DNA of 64,000 nt from contig OX388314.1 in NCBI GenBank assembly GCA_947579605.1, positions 372,001 to 436,000 of the forward strand, written 5' to 3'. Source of the stretch: Athripsodes cinereus (taxonomy: Eukaryota > Arthropoda > Insecta > Trichoptera > Leptoceridae). Position numbers and translations under genes: made by a program. Under the pieces are notes generated by a model, which worked only from the letters and a program-made list of their open reading frames with translations, searched no databases and was not told the origin of the DNA. Shown piece by piece: positions 1 to 11,490 of this stretch (position 1 is the first letter of the stretch; each line of letters starts with the position of its first letter).

Positions 1-1
1 T

Positions 2-931
2 AAAACTCATAAAATTGCTACTTCTGGACCACGTGGTATTATGGAAAAACCTAAATTGGTGTCCATGCCTTTACAGACTCTATCAATTGATATAATAGGT
101 CCTTTTGTCAAAAGTGTCGAAGGATACGTTTATATATTATCTGTGGTATGCGTTTTTACTAAGTTTGTTTGGATTTTTCCATTGCGAAAATGTACCTCTG
201 CCATAATTCAGAAATGCCTAGAGGAAAGAATTTTCTTACCATATTCTGTGCCGAAATGTATTTTATTGGATAATGCCACCTATTTTTGTTCCCGTTCATT
301 CAAATCATTTTTAGAATCGTATGGGATAGAAAAGATTTTGTATTCAGCATATTATGCTCCACAATCTAATACAGTTGAAAGGTACAATCAAACCATTGGT
401 ACCGCTCTTTCGATTTTGGTTGATAATAATCATAGAATTTGGAGTAAGAAATTACCCATAGTACAAGCCAGTTTGAATAATAATGTATCTTTTGCGACGG
501 GATATTCACCCCATTTTCTTATGCATGGATTTGAAAGCGTGCAACATGCTTCATTTTTCAAAAGTTTGAGTTCTAATGTAGATGAAAATCCTTCGGATGA
601 ACTGAAGAACTCTTACAAACAAAAATTGGATGTATTGTACGATGTATATAATGAGGTTACTGACATGCTGACTGAATCATATAAAAAATCTGCCTCTCGT
701 TACAATCTTCGTCGAAAACGAGTAGATTATCGTCCTGGTGATGTAGTCTATCGTAGAAATTTTGTAAAATCCAATGCAGCTGCGGAATTCATGTCTAAAT
801 TGGCCCCTCGTTTTGTGAAAAATCGTATTAGGTCAAAGTTGTCAGATAACGTGTATCTTTTAGAGTCAATGGATGGTGTTTATAGTGGAAAGTTTCACGT
901 GAAGGATATTCTGAAAGATGAAAAGTATTGA
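2..931 (+). CDS. Ty3/gypsy-like pol, 3' part: integrase (partial, 5' end outside window)
   Basis: C-terminal part of a retrotransposon polyprotein. Its integrase would join element cDNA to chromosomal DNA. The frame is open from base 2 to the stop at 929-931, so the ATG at 41 is internal and the start lies upstream of the window. Counting from that ATG, the catalytic triad is visible as D17 (SIDIIGP), D77 (LLDNATYF) and E113 (NTVERYNQ), which gives exact D-X35-E spacing. A GPY/F-like C-terminal module follows at about residues 225-290 (RPGDVVYRRN, then KLAPRFVKNRI, then GKFHVKDIL). There is no stop or frameshift in the visible 930 bases, so this copy is fairly young or was recently intact. 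Gag, protease, reverse transcriptase and RNase H would lie upstream and cannot be seen. Family assignment to Ty3/gypsy rests on the integrase motifs; the clade is not determined. Confidence 0.88.
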   Translation, partial: KTHKIATSGPRGIMEKPKLVSMPLQTLSIDIIGPFVKSVEGYVYILSVVCVFTKFVWIFPLRKCTSAIIQKCLEERIFLPYSVPKCILLDNATYFCSRSFKSFLESYGIEKILYSAYYAPQSNTVERYNQTIGTALSILVDNNHRIWSKKLPIVQASLNNNVSFATGYSPHFLMHGFESVQHASFFKSLSSNVDENPSDELKNSYKQKLDVLYDVYNEVTDMLTESYKKSASRYNLRRKRVDYRPGDVVYRRNFVKSNAAAEFMSKLAPRFVKNRIRSKLSDNVYLLESMDGVYSGKFHVKDILKDEKY

Positions 932-2560
932 ATATCCCTGTTATGTATTGTGACTTATGCCAATTTTAGTATAAATAAAATATTATATGTAGCGAATTGT
1001 GTGTTGTATCGTCTTGTTGAGGAATGGAATGTAAAGTACAATAGAGTAGACATAGGTACAAGCGCCAACGACACTGGTCCATGGATTATATAATGATGAC
1101 AATTATCGATTAAATATAAATTCCTCGAACCCTTCATTTTCTATCCTGTCTTTCGATATTGGTGACAATTGTATGTAGTATGATGTATGCATGTGAGTGT
1201 GACTGTGTGAGCCCTGAATGAGGAATTATAGATGATGTATGTAGTATGATGAATGAAAAATATCGAATACCCCAGACAGAGATTCTCTTTAATAATAACC
1301 CCCACAAATGTTGTAGTCTTCTGTCGTCATTGTGTATACTTTGTGTCCACATCGATATCGTTTTGTAAGTGGAGCACTTGTAAAATTTTAATACTCATAT
1401 TGTATATATATGGAATGTCGTATGATGTATAGCAGTAGACGTCCTGGCTGTACATTATATGAGACAAGCGTATGTGTAAATTGTATTGTTCGCATTTATA
1501 TTGTAAAATTAAATTGAAATTTTTATGGTTATAGAGTCCTACGAGGAATGCCTCTGTGGTTGTAATTGAAAAGAAAAATACTGACCTAATCCGTATGTAC
1601 GAGCGCGAATTAGAGTCTAAACGTATATTGATCAAAGCCGTGAGAATATTATGTGACCATATGTATATGAAAATCGTTATATGTAAATATTTATTTTGTT
1701 CTTATAATGTCTTGCTATATGATTCGTCTATAGTACATGACGTATGTTATATTTAATTGTGAGTGTCTTTCATATCGGATGGGTAAACACGTATAAAATA
1801 AGACATCTCTAACTTGTATGTATATTAAATTCTTCGTAATATTAATGTTGTGGAAAGCCGCGAACTACTAATGCCGGGACACTTGTGTCGGTACATTGTG
1901 CGTTGCGTGGTGGTTATAGACCAACTACTCTTGTCGTTGGATATTTCTATTTTAGTTAAACTATCCGATTTTATTATAATTATTAGTATGTATATATTCC
2001 ATTAGCTACGGAACCTCATACACATATATTGTAAATTTTATAGATATATTGTACATGTTATTAATATAAGGTAATTGTTATATAAATGTTATAAAGAATG
2101 TTGAATGTTGTAATTGTTGTATTATTTAATTACGTTGCTTAGGAGCCCTGTCTTATAAATAATATAGTGTTACTTGAGTGAAGTGAAATTTAACTGGAGG
2201 AAAAATCAGTGCGCCAAAATTCCTTCAGCATGGCCTGTAACCGCGAGTGTTTAAAATAAGTAAATGTTGGGCTATAAGATTGTTGCTTATTTATAAGAAA
2301 ATTTAATTGTTGTTTGATATGTATGTAGTATTCATAGTGTTGTCCCTTTCTATATGTAATAATATGTCGCGTCACTTACGGATGAGAGGGGCGTGTCTTT
2401 GACAGGACGGGCGGAGCAAGGAGGACGTACTAACTCTTGTATATAACCGGTGTTTCTCAATTATTAACTTGTCCAGTGGTTCTCAACTTTTTTTCTTTTT
2501 TTTAACTTTACGTCTCTTTGAAAATTTGTCGTTTCACTTCAAATTTTCAAAAAGGGGGCG
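932..2560. other. Non-coding 3' region of the gypsy-like element
   Basis: About 1.6 kb between the pol stop and the LTR. It has short repeated words such as GTATGATGTATG near 1170-1250 but no convincing reading frame and no env-like gene. A purine run of five A and five G at about 2549-2558 is a candidate polypurine tract. A hAT-like terminal sequence beginning CAGTGGTTCTCAA occurs at about 2474, but I found no partner end. Confidence 0.4.
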
Positions 2561-2679
2561 CAGACGGAGAATGCTACGCATTAAAATATTCAACGCGTAA
2601 TACGTTCATATCCACTGCTATACCAATAATTCGTAGTTGTCCTTTGTCGTCACTCAATAATAAATAATAATATTATTAT

Positions 2680-4945
2680 ATTTTCTCTACACCTTGTCGG
2701 TAATCCTCGGGTATCCTCGTGCATACGAATGGTGCACTCATCACCACTAACACGTGATGTCCATGGAATGTTCTTTTTTTTGTAACGTCTTTTCGAAGTC
2801 CGTTATGACAAAACAGTTTCTCCTTTACGATGGGTTAGACCACACGTATAGGGTGGCCCAGTGCCCACTCTGTTCTCGCGGCGGACAGTCACCGTAGTAA
2901 TTACGACCAGTTAATAGTATTGTTAGATAATTAGAGGCAATCTTCATAACAGTGTAATGATCAATCTTGTTGTCCTCCTGCGTTCATAAAATAATTCTTG
3001 TTGTGTGCCGTGTAATAATGTACTTTAAAACAACCTGTGTCAATTGTTATGCGCGTGACCGGATTTACCGCCAACATTAGTGTACTATAAAACCATTCTT
3101 ATTAATAATCAATAGTAATCAATAAACCAAATAATATCGTGAACAGGCTTGAGTATCCTTTGTGTCATATAGATTACGTTGTCGAAGTGATATTAAGATA
3201 ACATTTGGAGTTTTTTTGAGTGATGTAGCATTTGTGTGCTTTTGGGCGTGGTTGTTGCAGTTGCCGCCATTTTTCATATCCGTGTGAAATAAGATAATCC
3301 CTTGTTTCTGAACAACTTTTCATTGTTAGGATTCATAAAAGAATCACTTAAACAATTCTTTATGCTTGCTCAGTGATATAAATTTAACTAAAACAAGAAT
3401 GGGTTCCGAAGGAACGAATACATCTTCAACGCGAGAGTCTGTATATTGCGCATCAGTAGTTTATCAATGAACACTCATTCTTATGAGAACGAGATGATCC
3501 TCTCTTAACTTTTCTGGTTACGACCCTTGTTATGAGAGTGATTAAATGACCACCCGTATATGCTTGGACAGACTATGGAAATAGTGACGCCTTATTCCTT
3601 TGGCACTGAGAATAGTGTTGAAACGTAAATTATTTCTCTTATCACTTGTGAAGTGGCGATCTCTTCGTCCTGAGGACAGGATCTATCTGATTCTGACATC
3701 ACCACATTCCTGTACGCCTTTGAGTATAACCAGCGACCGCCATAGAAGCATCAGAGTATGTCTCTTCCACGATTCTGCCTTCTGCCGTCTGTGTGTGCAA
3801 AATACGTCATCTATAACATACTCGTCTTTGTGTTATTCAACTCCTGCTCGCCGTCTATCTGTAAGTGACTATATTACTCCTGTATATGGTATATAATGAT
3901 GATTTTTTCATAACTAAGTTCATATTATCATTGAACTATCTATATATTGATTTCCTTGGTGTAATAATATAAGATTTTGAGTATGAATGAAGAGTGAATG
4001 ATTCCAATTACATTTAATAGACCACACGATAATCCTGGTATTGATTTATATTTGTAATACCAAGGTTGGTGTATTTAATAATTACCATTGTGTGTTTTAC
4101 TGTCTCTATCCAAATATGGCAATACTTTCATAATTTTGCGTATTGTATGGAATAGTATTCCCTACAGATTTACTTTGAAAGTAACTGTCTTGTTATGTAA
4201 TGTATATGTTTACACAATAAATGTAAATCACTTACCATCCGATATCTTTCTATTGAAATTCATTTTGTATACCCACCAGTAGATTCAATACTCTTAATAA
4301 TACTAAAGTACATCTCTCCGCCTCCTTGTATATAATCTTCCAATAACCTAGTTTATACTCGGAGTAGTTATGTAACAAAGGTTCGAATCCTGGACCAACC
4401 CTTGGGAGGAAGACCATATTAACTCACTATGAAGGCAGCCAAGAGCTAAATTAAAGGCTCCATTGATAGGAATGAAACAGCCTCTTTCTTTGAAGGGTAT
4501 GAAGTACTTTTGATAATCTTAGTTTCACATGATATATATATAATTTTGTTGTTTACATGGATATGTCTATAAATTTACTTTGATACATAATATGAAGATT
4601 CTATTCAATAAGTTATAAAAGGTATACTGAAGGAGTAAGGTGTTCCTGGTAACCTGACTGCTTGTGGACTTAAGGGTAAGCATGACACAGAGGCCTCTCT
4701 CGCCCAGAGCCAAGTAAAAAAGGGCCCTATACACTTGTAAGAAACCCCTAGACATAAACACGAGTATAGACCTTTTACTTCTTAATATCTCTAGACTACT
4801 TAACGAGCATATAGATCTATATTTATAACAGTATTACTCTACAGAATATGTATTTTGCTTCTTATAGTTCAGTTTGAAACTTTGTTCATTGTTCTAATTT
4901 TGCTTTTGTAATAAATTGTGTGTTCGACCGTTGGACGAAGCATAA
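2680..4945 (+). mobile_element. Long terminal repeat of the gypsy-like element (approximate limits)
   Basis: This region is diverged but clearly collinear, in inverted orientation, with 39690-41960. Matching blocks include 2985-3110, 3230-3310, 3600-3900, 4080-4280, 4300-4540 and 4900-4945. It sits downstream of pol in the same orientation, as a 3' LTR would. The left limit is uncertain: similarity is strong only from about 2900, but a purine tract near 2550 and the length of the other copy suggest a start near 2560-2700. No ORF is conserved in frame between the copies, so the 98-codon frame at 3600-3896 is probably not a gene. A GTAAGT at about 3862 conserved in both copies could be a leader splice donor. 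Confidence 0.65.
4376..4400 (+). promoter_or_regulatory. Possible pol III B-box-like site in the LTR
   Basis: The LTR contains GGTTCGAATCC at about 4381. The inverted copy near 40440 has GGTTCAATTCC at the equivalent place. Both fit the B-box consensus GGTTCRANTCC. No A box or tRNA fold was found, so this may be chance or a remnant of primer-tRNA-related sequence. Confidence 0.2.
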
Positions 4946-5020
4946 TTTACTTGTTATGTGAGAGCGTGGTTAATGGAAACCACACACGTAGCAATTTGGA
5001 TGCTCGTCTCCCACGTAGCA

Positions 5021-6826
5021 GACGATACGACAGAGACTGAAGTAATTCGCAGAAGAATAACACTACACACACAAGAAACGCGGCGTGGTTGTAGACACGA
5101 GAAAACAACAACAATGTGACTATGAGAAGCGACAGAATACGCTAGAACAGAACGTGATTTTAACACAACGACGATACGACAGAGACTGAAGTAATTCGCA
5201 GAAGAATAACACTACACACACAAGAAACGCGGCGTGGTTGTAGACACGAGAAAACAACAACAATGTGACTATGAGAAGCGACAGAATACGCTAGAACAGA
5301 ACGTGATTTTAACACAACGACGATACGACAGAGACTGAAGTAATTCGCAGAAGAATAACACTACACACACAAGAAACGCGGCGTGGTTGTAGACACGAGA
5401 AAACAACAACAATGTGACTATGAGAAGCGACAGAATACGCTAGAACAGAACGTGATTTTAACACAACGACGATACGACAGAGACTGAAGTAATTCGCAGA
5501 AGAATAACACTACACACACAAGAAACGCGGCGTGGTTGTAGACACGAGAAAACAACAACAATGTGACTATGAGAAGCGACAGAATACGCTAGAACAGAAC
5601 GTGATTTTAACACAACGACGATACGACAGAGACTGAAGTAATTCGCAGAAGAATAACACTACACACACAAGAAACGCGGCGTGGTTGTAGACACGAGAAA
5701 ACAACAACAATGTGACTATGAGAAGCGACAGAATACGCTAGAACAGAACGTGATTTTAACACAACGACGATACGACAGAGACTGAAGTAATTCGCAGAAG
5801 AATAACACTACACACACAAGAAACGCGGCGTGGTTGTAGACACGAGAAAACAACAACAATGTGACTATGAGAAGCGACAGAATACGCTAGAACAGAACGT
5901 GATTTTAACACAACGACGATACGACAGAGACTGAAGTAATTCGCAGAAGAATAACACTACACACACAAGAAACGCGGCGTGGTTGTAGACACGAGAAAAC
6001 AACAACAATGTGACTATGAGAAGCGACAGAATACGCTAGAACAGAACGTGATTTTAACACAACGACGATACGACAGAGACTGAAGTAATTCGCAGAAGAA
6101 TAACACTACACACACAAAAAACGCGGCGTGGTTGTAGACACGAGAAAACAACAACAATGTGACTATGAGAAGCGACAGAATACGCTAGAACAGAACGTGA
6201 TTTTAACACAACGACGATACGACAGAGACTGAAGTAATTCGCAGAAGAATAACACTACACACACAAGAAACGCGGCGTGGTTGTAGACACGAGAAAACAA
6301 CAACAATGTGACTATGAGAAGCGACAGAATACGCTAGAACAGAACGTGATTTTAACACAACGACGATACGACAGAGACTGAAGTAATTCGCAGAAGAATA
6401 ACACTACACACACAAGAAACGCGGCGTGGTTGTAGACACGAGAAAACAACAACAATGTGACTATGAGAAGCGACAGAATACGCTAGAACAGAACGTGATT
6501 TTAACACAACGACGATACGACAGAGACTGAAGTAATTCGCAGAAGAATAACACTACACACACAAGAAACGCGGCGTGGTTGTAGACACGAGAAAACAACA
6601 ACAATGTGACTATGAGAAGCGACAGAATACGCTAGAACAGAACGTGATTTTAACACAACGACGATACGACAGAGACTGAAGTAATTCGCAGAAGAATAAC
6701 ACTACACACACAAGAAACGCGGCGTGGTTGTAGACACGAGAAAACAACAACAATGTGACTATGAGAAGCGACAGAATACGCTAGAACAGAACGTGATTTT
6801 AACACAACGACGATACGACAGAGACT
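5021..6826. repeat. Satellite array, 149-bp unit, about 12.1 copies
   Basis: The anchor GACGATACGACAGAGACTGA recurs at 5021, 5170, 5319, 5468, 5617 and then every 149 bases to 6809. Units are almost identical; the only change I noticed is G to A in one unit near 6117. The unit holds an ACACACACA run, a GCGGCGTGG block and AACAACAACAA. The array ends part-way into the unit at about 6826. The left edge abuts the distal end of the LTR at 4945 with about 75 bp between. Long open frames across it are a by-product of repetition. Confidence 0.97.
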
Positions 6827-6924
6827 TAATTTAATTTCATTTTACTCTAAAAAATTTGTGAAAACTAGGTATTTTATTCATTTATACACGGTGTTATATA
6901 TATAAAAGTTGTATTGTATTTTTT

Positions 6925-7095
6925 CGTGGTGCACTCAGTAAAAAATTGGTCTACCACTCTTTTCCGTAAGTTTTCGCGTGATTTGCCAACCATCCTTGTA
7001 TATTTTAATATTTGGTGGTACGGAGAAAACATCTTTCGTATTAATTGCATGCGGTTGGTCTCATGACTACCCCACTTTGGGATATGCCATAGAAG
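6925..7095 (+). repeat. SINE-A copy (diverged)
   Basis: Carries the family's head (gtggtgcactcag, then ggtctaccactcttttccgtaa), central GCCAACCATCC block and 3' block CTACCCCACTTTGGGATATGCC. It lacks the final GTGATGGTATAG tail. Orientation is taken from the tail. Confidence 0.75.
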
Positions 7096-7099
7096 TTTC

Positions 7100-8455
7100 T
7101 TATAATACAACAAATACACACGATGTAAATATAACGAAATCACAAGTCAAGTCTTGACTCTTGGTTGAGGTTTACTTGGTAAAAAATACAAAATTATTGA
7201 GCTTAGGTGGACTATGTAATAAGGTAAGCTTTAAGGATACATTGAAATATCAGTCCTAAGTGAGGGTTATGAGGATAATAGGAGTCTAATTTATAATAAT
7301 ATTATATCCTGAAAGGATAAAGCAATGTACCATACATTACCTTCCATCAGATGTTATAAGCAATATTATCATATAACATTATCTATATTATATATAAGTA
7401 TAGTTTACCTACATACTAAATGAGAATATATTAACACTACTAATACAACATTTGCCTTAGCATACATAGTTATGTATATGCAGAAACCATCCAATCTACA
7501 ACAAGTTTATAGAAATTAATATAGCCTCTAAAGGTTTTATATTTGTGATTTATATTAACCGATGAAAATGCACTATTTGCCTAAATCGTGGTAATTTTTT
7601 TAATGCCCTTATACAGTGGTCGAGCAAAATTAAAATAGCTTGTTAATATTGAGACCAATTTTAATCTATCTTTTAAATAAAGCTCCGAATTCGGAACATC
7701 AATCATAAGTCGTATGAATTTTTAAATAGCGTTTTTTTTATCGGATTCTCACAATTACCTACCTATATAATTTTAAAACTTATACAAAAAAATAAGAAAG
7801 AATATTCATAAACTGTTTAGAATCACATGCATAAGCATTTTTCTATAATTCAATTAAAAAAGCGAATTTCTAAGTATACGAAAAACAAGAAAAATATTTG
7901 ATGGTTTGTGGGAAAACACATTTTGTCAAAAACGTGTCCACATTTATGTTTATTAGTGTTTTTGACGTAAATCGAAAAACGAATATTTTTTCGTGAACTG
8001 GCAATCGGTCCACTGGTGTTTGGACGATATTGAAAGACTGATTTCTAGTATTGTGGGATTTGTTACTTTTGTATTTTTGTATTATTTTTAAATATTGTAT
8101 TATTATTGTTTTTAAAATTACTTTGACTTTTTAAGAAAATTTTAACTTTTGCTTTTTTTCTCAAGACTAAGACATTTCTGGTAAGTGTGGAATCTTCGAT
8201 GGTCCACATGTTGAGTGTATTAATTGTTAACATATTATAATGTTATGACTGTTTGATTCCTTAATATTGTAAAAATAAAATAAAATATTTCTTAATATAT
8301 TTTGAGATTTTGGTTGATGTTAGTAGAATTATATTACTGCTAGTCTACTTATATTTTATCTTGAAACATGATTATCTTAAACTTCATACTGTGGAAGATT
8401 CGTTATAAATTATAATATGCTAACATTATGGATATAATACACATAATAAATTCAC
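7100..8455. other. AT-rich sequence without recognisable features
   Basis: No coherent frame, tandem repeat or terminal inverted repeat was seen. It is probably old transposon or neutral DNA. Confidence 0.5.
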
Positions 8456-8461
8456 CTATAA

Positions 8462-8535
8462 GGACACCTCGCTATAAAATTGGGTTGCAGGTTCAAGTTC
8501 CGTCCAGGGTACTATCAAATGAGGTGACGTTGTAT
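8462..8535 (+). repeat. Possible tRNA-derived SINE head fragment
   Basis: Contains ACCTCGCTATAAAATTGGGTTGCAGGTTCAAGTTCC in two adjoining blocks, resembling an anticodon arm followed by a B box (GGTTCAAGTTCC). No convincing A box or complete cloverleaf is present. Confidence 0.25.
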
Positions 8536-8579
8536 TTCTTAGCCTTATATGATGTGTTAAATTAACACTTATATATTTT

Positions 8580-9118
8580 TATCCTTCTTCTCGTGCCGTA
8601 TCCGGTCCCCCCGACGTTGGCAATCACTCTGGCGAAGGTTTCTCTATCTTGTGAGACCCGGAACAGCACTCCACATGTCTCATCTCGGTCCAGTCTCTTA
8701 TGTTGCGCAGCCAAGACGTTTGCTTTCTACCAGGACCACGTTGCCCCTCAATCTTCCCCATCAGTATCAGCTGGAGCAAACTATACCTATCGCCCCGCAG
8801 AACGTGACCCAGATATCGAGGGTATACAACTAAAATGCACTAAGTCATTTGAGTTTTGAGATGACACGGTGGCAGTTAAATGAAAAAAAATATGTTTAGA
8901 TCAATACGAATTCGCCGTGTATTATTTTAACTTCAATTAAGATGATATTGGTAAATGACTTTTAGGCTTTGCAAAAAAATTCAAATATAGGAAAAGTGTT
9001 AATTACTTGAATAGTTTTTGACAACTTTTGTAGCACTAATCTGACTTAGTGCATTTTGGTTGTATACCCTCGATATGAGATCTTTCGGACCTTAACGTCT
9101 TTCAGCAGCTGTCTACTA
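8580..9118 (-). pseudogene. LINE-1 family reverse transcriptase C-terminal remnant, split by a MITE
   Basis: On the minus strand, 9118-9076 and 8813-8580 encode the C-terminal end of a non-LTR retrotransposon polyprotein. Visible blocks are KVRKISYLGHVLRGDR, then LQLILMGKIEGQRGPGRK and SWLRNIRDWTEM, then after a frameshift a relic of FARVIANV. The pattern is shared with 28973-29345, 44478-44600 and 45715-45890. The 3' end lies near 8580 at an AAGAAGAAGGA-like tail. The frame is interrupted exactly at a TA by the MITE at 8816-9073; leaving out the MITE and one TA rejoins the frame. It is 5'-truncated and non-functional. The clade is not determined. Confidence 0.75.
8816..9073. mobile_element. 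MITE with 32-bp terminal inverted repeats and TA target duplication
   Basis: Left end TCGAGGGTATACAACTAAAA at 8816 continues through TGCACTAAGTCA. The right end at 9042-9073 is its inverse with one mismatch. TA flanks both sides (8814-8815 and 9074-9075). TA duplication and short length (258 bp, no ORF) suit a Tc1/mariner-type non-autonomous element. The insertion lies inside the LINE-1 remnant. Confidence 0.85.
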
Positions 9119-9304
9119 CACTTATATACATATTATATAAAATATAATAATATGTATGTACTAACTCTCTAAATAAATTCTTATCTAAGTAAAAGATTTG
9201 TCTTCTTTCAATCACACAGTCTTATCACTTCGTCCAGCTACAAATAATCTTCTATCCATTTCCCCTCATCAGTCTAGTTTTTATACAGATTCATTAATTG
9301 TTCA

Positions 9305-9345
9305 TGAGAGAGACATCTTTCCTCTTATAAGGACATTGTCAGTGA
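9305..9345 (-). ncRNA. Hammerhead-like motif, family 2 (degenerate)
   Basis: The minus strand reads CTGACAA, T, a GTCC..GAG stem-loop, GAAA, AGATGTCT, CTC. The order is that of the other family-2 motifs (18153-18240, 63256-63296). G8 of the hammerhead core is A here, so activity is not expected. Confidence 0.35.
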
Positions 9346-9389
9346 GGTTGAATGATAATTTTAAAATAAATAAATATTAAATTCTATAA

Positions 9390-9535
9390 AGTCGATGCTT
9401 TCGACCGACGGTTCTTGGTGAAAGTGAAAAACTTTACCCTAGCCTGATGATGAGAGCGGAAGCCCTTGAAAGTTGGCTCGCGACCAATAATGTCGCAGTG
9501 AAAGTTCTAAATAAGTGTTTCATATATAATAATTA
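9390..9535 (+). ncRNA. Hammerhead-like element, family 1, single copy
   Basis: After a head block GACCGACGGTTCTTGGTG comes CTGATGA (9444-9450), T, a stem-loop GAGAGC-GGAA-GCCCTT, GAAA, and AGTTGGCT (which can pair with itself using two G-T pairs), then C and GCGACC. This follows the order of a type I hammerhead ribozyme: core CUGANGA, stem II, GAAA, stem III, cleavage site UH. Stem II carries a mismatch and stem I is poor, so this copy is probably inactive. Flanking sequence (GCAGTGAAAGTTCTAAATAAG) matches the element at 55519-55770. Confidence 0.5.
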
Positions 9536-9539
9536 AATT

Positions 9540-10460
9540 CCACTACAATTTATTTAATATCAAGTAGCAACTATTTAAATTGAACTACTAGTTATTACAT
9601 TGTTATATTAAATTTGCTTTGGTATAAATCATAGGATTTGCAATATTTCAAGTAAATTGATATGAGAATATATTAAACTTCAATTACATTTACTGTTACT
9701 GCTCAAGTATGAATAATATTTACATAATATTGAAATACAATACAAATTAATTTTAATAACAAAGCGAACATATGGAATTGAAATGAGTGATCTGTTGTTT
9801 GAATTTCTAAGATAGAATTGAATAGATTACAAGGATTTAGATAATAGACAAGTCTTACTATTGTTATTTATTTATTAACATAATACACGGCCTTTTAAGA
9901 AAGCTTTTACAGTACAATAACATAAAAAAACACACTTGAAACAAAACACAATCATCAGAATAATATCGAAGGTACAATGAAAATAAAAACAAAACAGAAA
10001 CTACACGGGATTCTCAATGGAAAGCATGTACTCTTGAACAAATCCACTTAAAGCATATTTCCTCTCTGTGTACTCTGAATCGTTAAAGATAGAAACTTTA
10101 ACACAGTGACTATTCCCTATTACATGGAGTCAAATCATTGCTGAGTAATGATGAAAGTTTATCCCGCAGCATAGAATAATGCCTGACTTCTGATGCCACA
10201 ATTCGGGACGCGCAAGTTCACTAAACTTAGCAACTCTAGACAATCCAGAGAGCCAGCCATTATCCTTTTAATTGTAAGGAGATCGAACAACACTCTGTGA
10301 TTATGTAGACAAACGAGCCTCATCTCTATCAACAAAAAGTCAGAGTACAAATATTGTCAATGGGAATACCCAAGCACGATTCACGTGTCGCAGAAACTTT
10401 CAAATTATCGCCTACATGAAAAGTCTTTGGAATAAAAAAAATATTATATATCTGTCCATC
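9540..10460. other. AT-rich sequence with a LINE-like 3' tail near 9862-9930
   Basis: At 9862-9930 TTATTTATTTATTAACA is followed by CACGGCCTTTTAAG, which resembles the minus-strand 3' end seen at 25905, 33070 and 53325. The remainder shows nothing recognisable. Confidence 0.35.
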
Positions 10461-10462
10461 TT

Positions 10463-10540
10463 TACCATCACGGCATATCTCACACATAGAATAGCCAGCA
10501 AATCAGCTGTATGTAATTAACACGCAAGCTGTTCTCTTAT
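10463..10540 (-). repeat. SINE-A 3' end fragment
   Basis: Minus-strand tail: ACCATCACGGCATATCTCAC followed by TAGCCAGCAAATCAGCTG, the 3' block of the family. Confidence 0.75.
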
Positions 10541-11270
10541 TTATTTTAATATCTTACCACTTCATTAGTTTTATGACAAAATCTACTAATCAATGAAAAA
10601 AACATAAAAAAACATGTGATGATATGCAGTAGTGAGATTATCACTATATAACTAACTATGTTATATAAAAAGTGTAGTCATCCACTCTGAAAGGACTGGT
10701 ATGACTAAAATAACCATGACAAAAATAGACGTTGCCAGCCTGAGCCGATTTGTAAGTGCCGGAACACCTTATAATCATTATTTATACTGCAAGTGATTCA
10801 TATATTCAGATTGTATCATGTTTGTATCACCTATCGTGATACATAATATGTATGATATTATCACATATAATACACACACGGGTGTACAAACAGTCAGTTT
10901 GATGATACCAAAATCTCAAAATCTTCGCATATACATAAAATACGATTGATTTCGATTAAAAATTAATAAGATAAAAATCAAAATCAAAGCACGTATCAGT
11001 ATAATAGTACCTATTTGATTTCATCCGAAGTAATAATAATAACATTCATAGGAGATAAGTACCGAATGGTTCTTTTAAGTAAGTATAGTTGATAAGATGC
11101 TGCTGAGGGATATTGTATTCACACATAGGTAACAATTCCATTGGACACTTTCAGAATATTAAATACCTACTCTACTCGTCTAACTCAAACTATTTAGTTA
11201 CCTATGGAATACATTAAACTTTACCTGTACCTACACATTCAACGGTATTAATACATAGACTTGGAACTCT
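10541..11270. other. No recognisable feature
   Basis: AT-rich sequence with a TATGATATTATCACATATAA-type inverted stretch near 10845-10870, but no gene or element that I can name. Confidence 0.5.
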
Positions 11271-11273
11271 CGT

Positions 11274-11490
11274 TCTGTGGAGCTCCTGGCAAAGACTTAT
11301 AATAGGTCACCCATTATTTTCTGTCAGTCTTCGAGAGTCCTCTAAATAAAAAGGCAGGTATTCACAAAACATCATATTATTTAAGACATTTTACACCTTC
11401 AGTTTAATATTGAGGTATGCTATCCATTCTGAACACCTTAAAATTTTGTTGCAACGGCGAGGACCATTTGCATGTTTACAATAATACATT
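11274..11490 (+). repeat. SINE-A copy lacking its 3' tail
   Basis: Head (GTGGAGCTCCTGGCAAAGA), TTCGAGAGTCCTCTAAA, AAGACATTTTACA and the GAGGACCATTTGCATG block occur in family order. Similarity stops at about 11490. Just after it a block of about 40 bp (CAGCTTGTTTTAAAAATG) is repeated at 11509 and 11567. Confidence 0.65.

Noticed and set aside
2474..2495. Complete hAT element
   Set aside because: Only one CAGTGGTTCTCAAC terminus was found; no partner terminus or target duplication could be located downstream.
3600..3896. 98-codon open frame as a gene
   Set aside because: It lies inside the LTR, begins with a non-ATG codon, and the same region in the inverted copy does not keep the frame.
4376..4400. 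tRNA gene in the LTR
   Set aside because: Only a B-box-like word is present; no A box, no acceptor or anticodon stems could be folded.
5021..6826. CRISPR-like regular array
   Set aside because: The 149-bp units are head-to-tail and identical throughout with no unique spacers, so this is a tandem satellite in a eukaryotic genome.
8593..8859. 88-codon plus-strand frame
   Set aside because: It is antisense to the LINE-1 remnant, whose minus-strand motifs explain the open frame.
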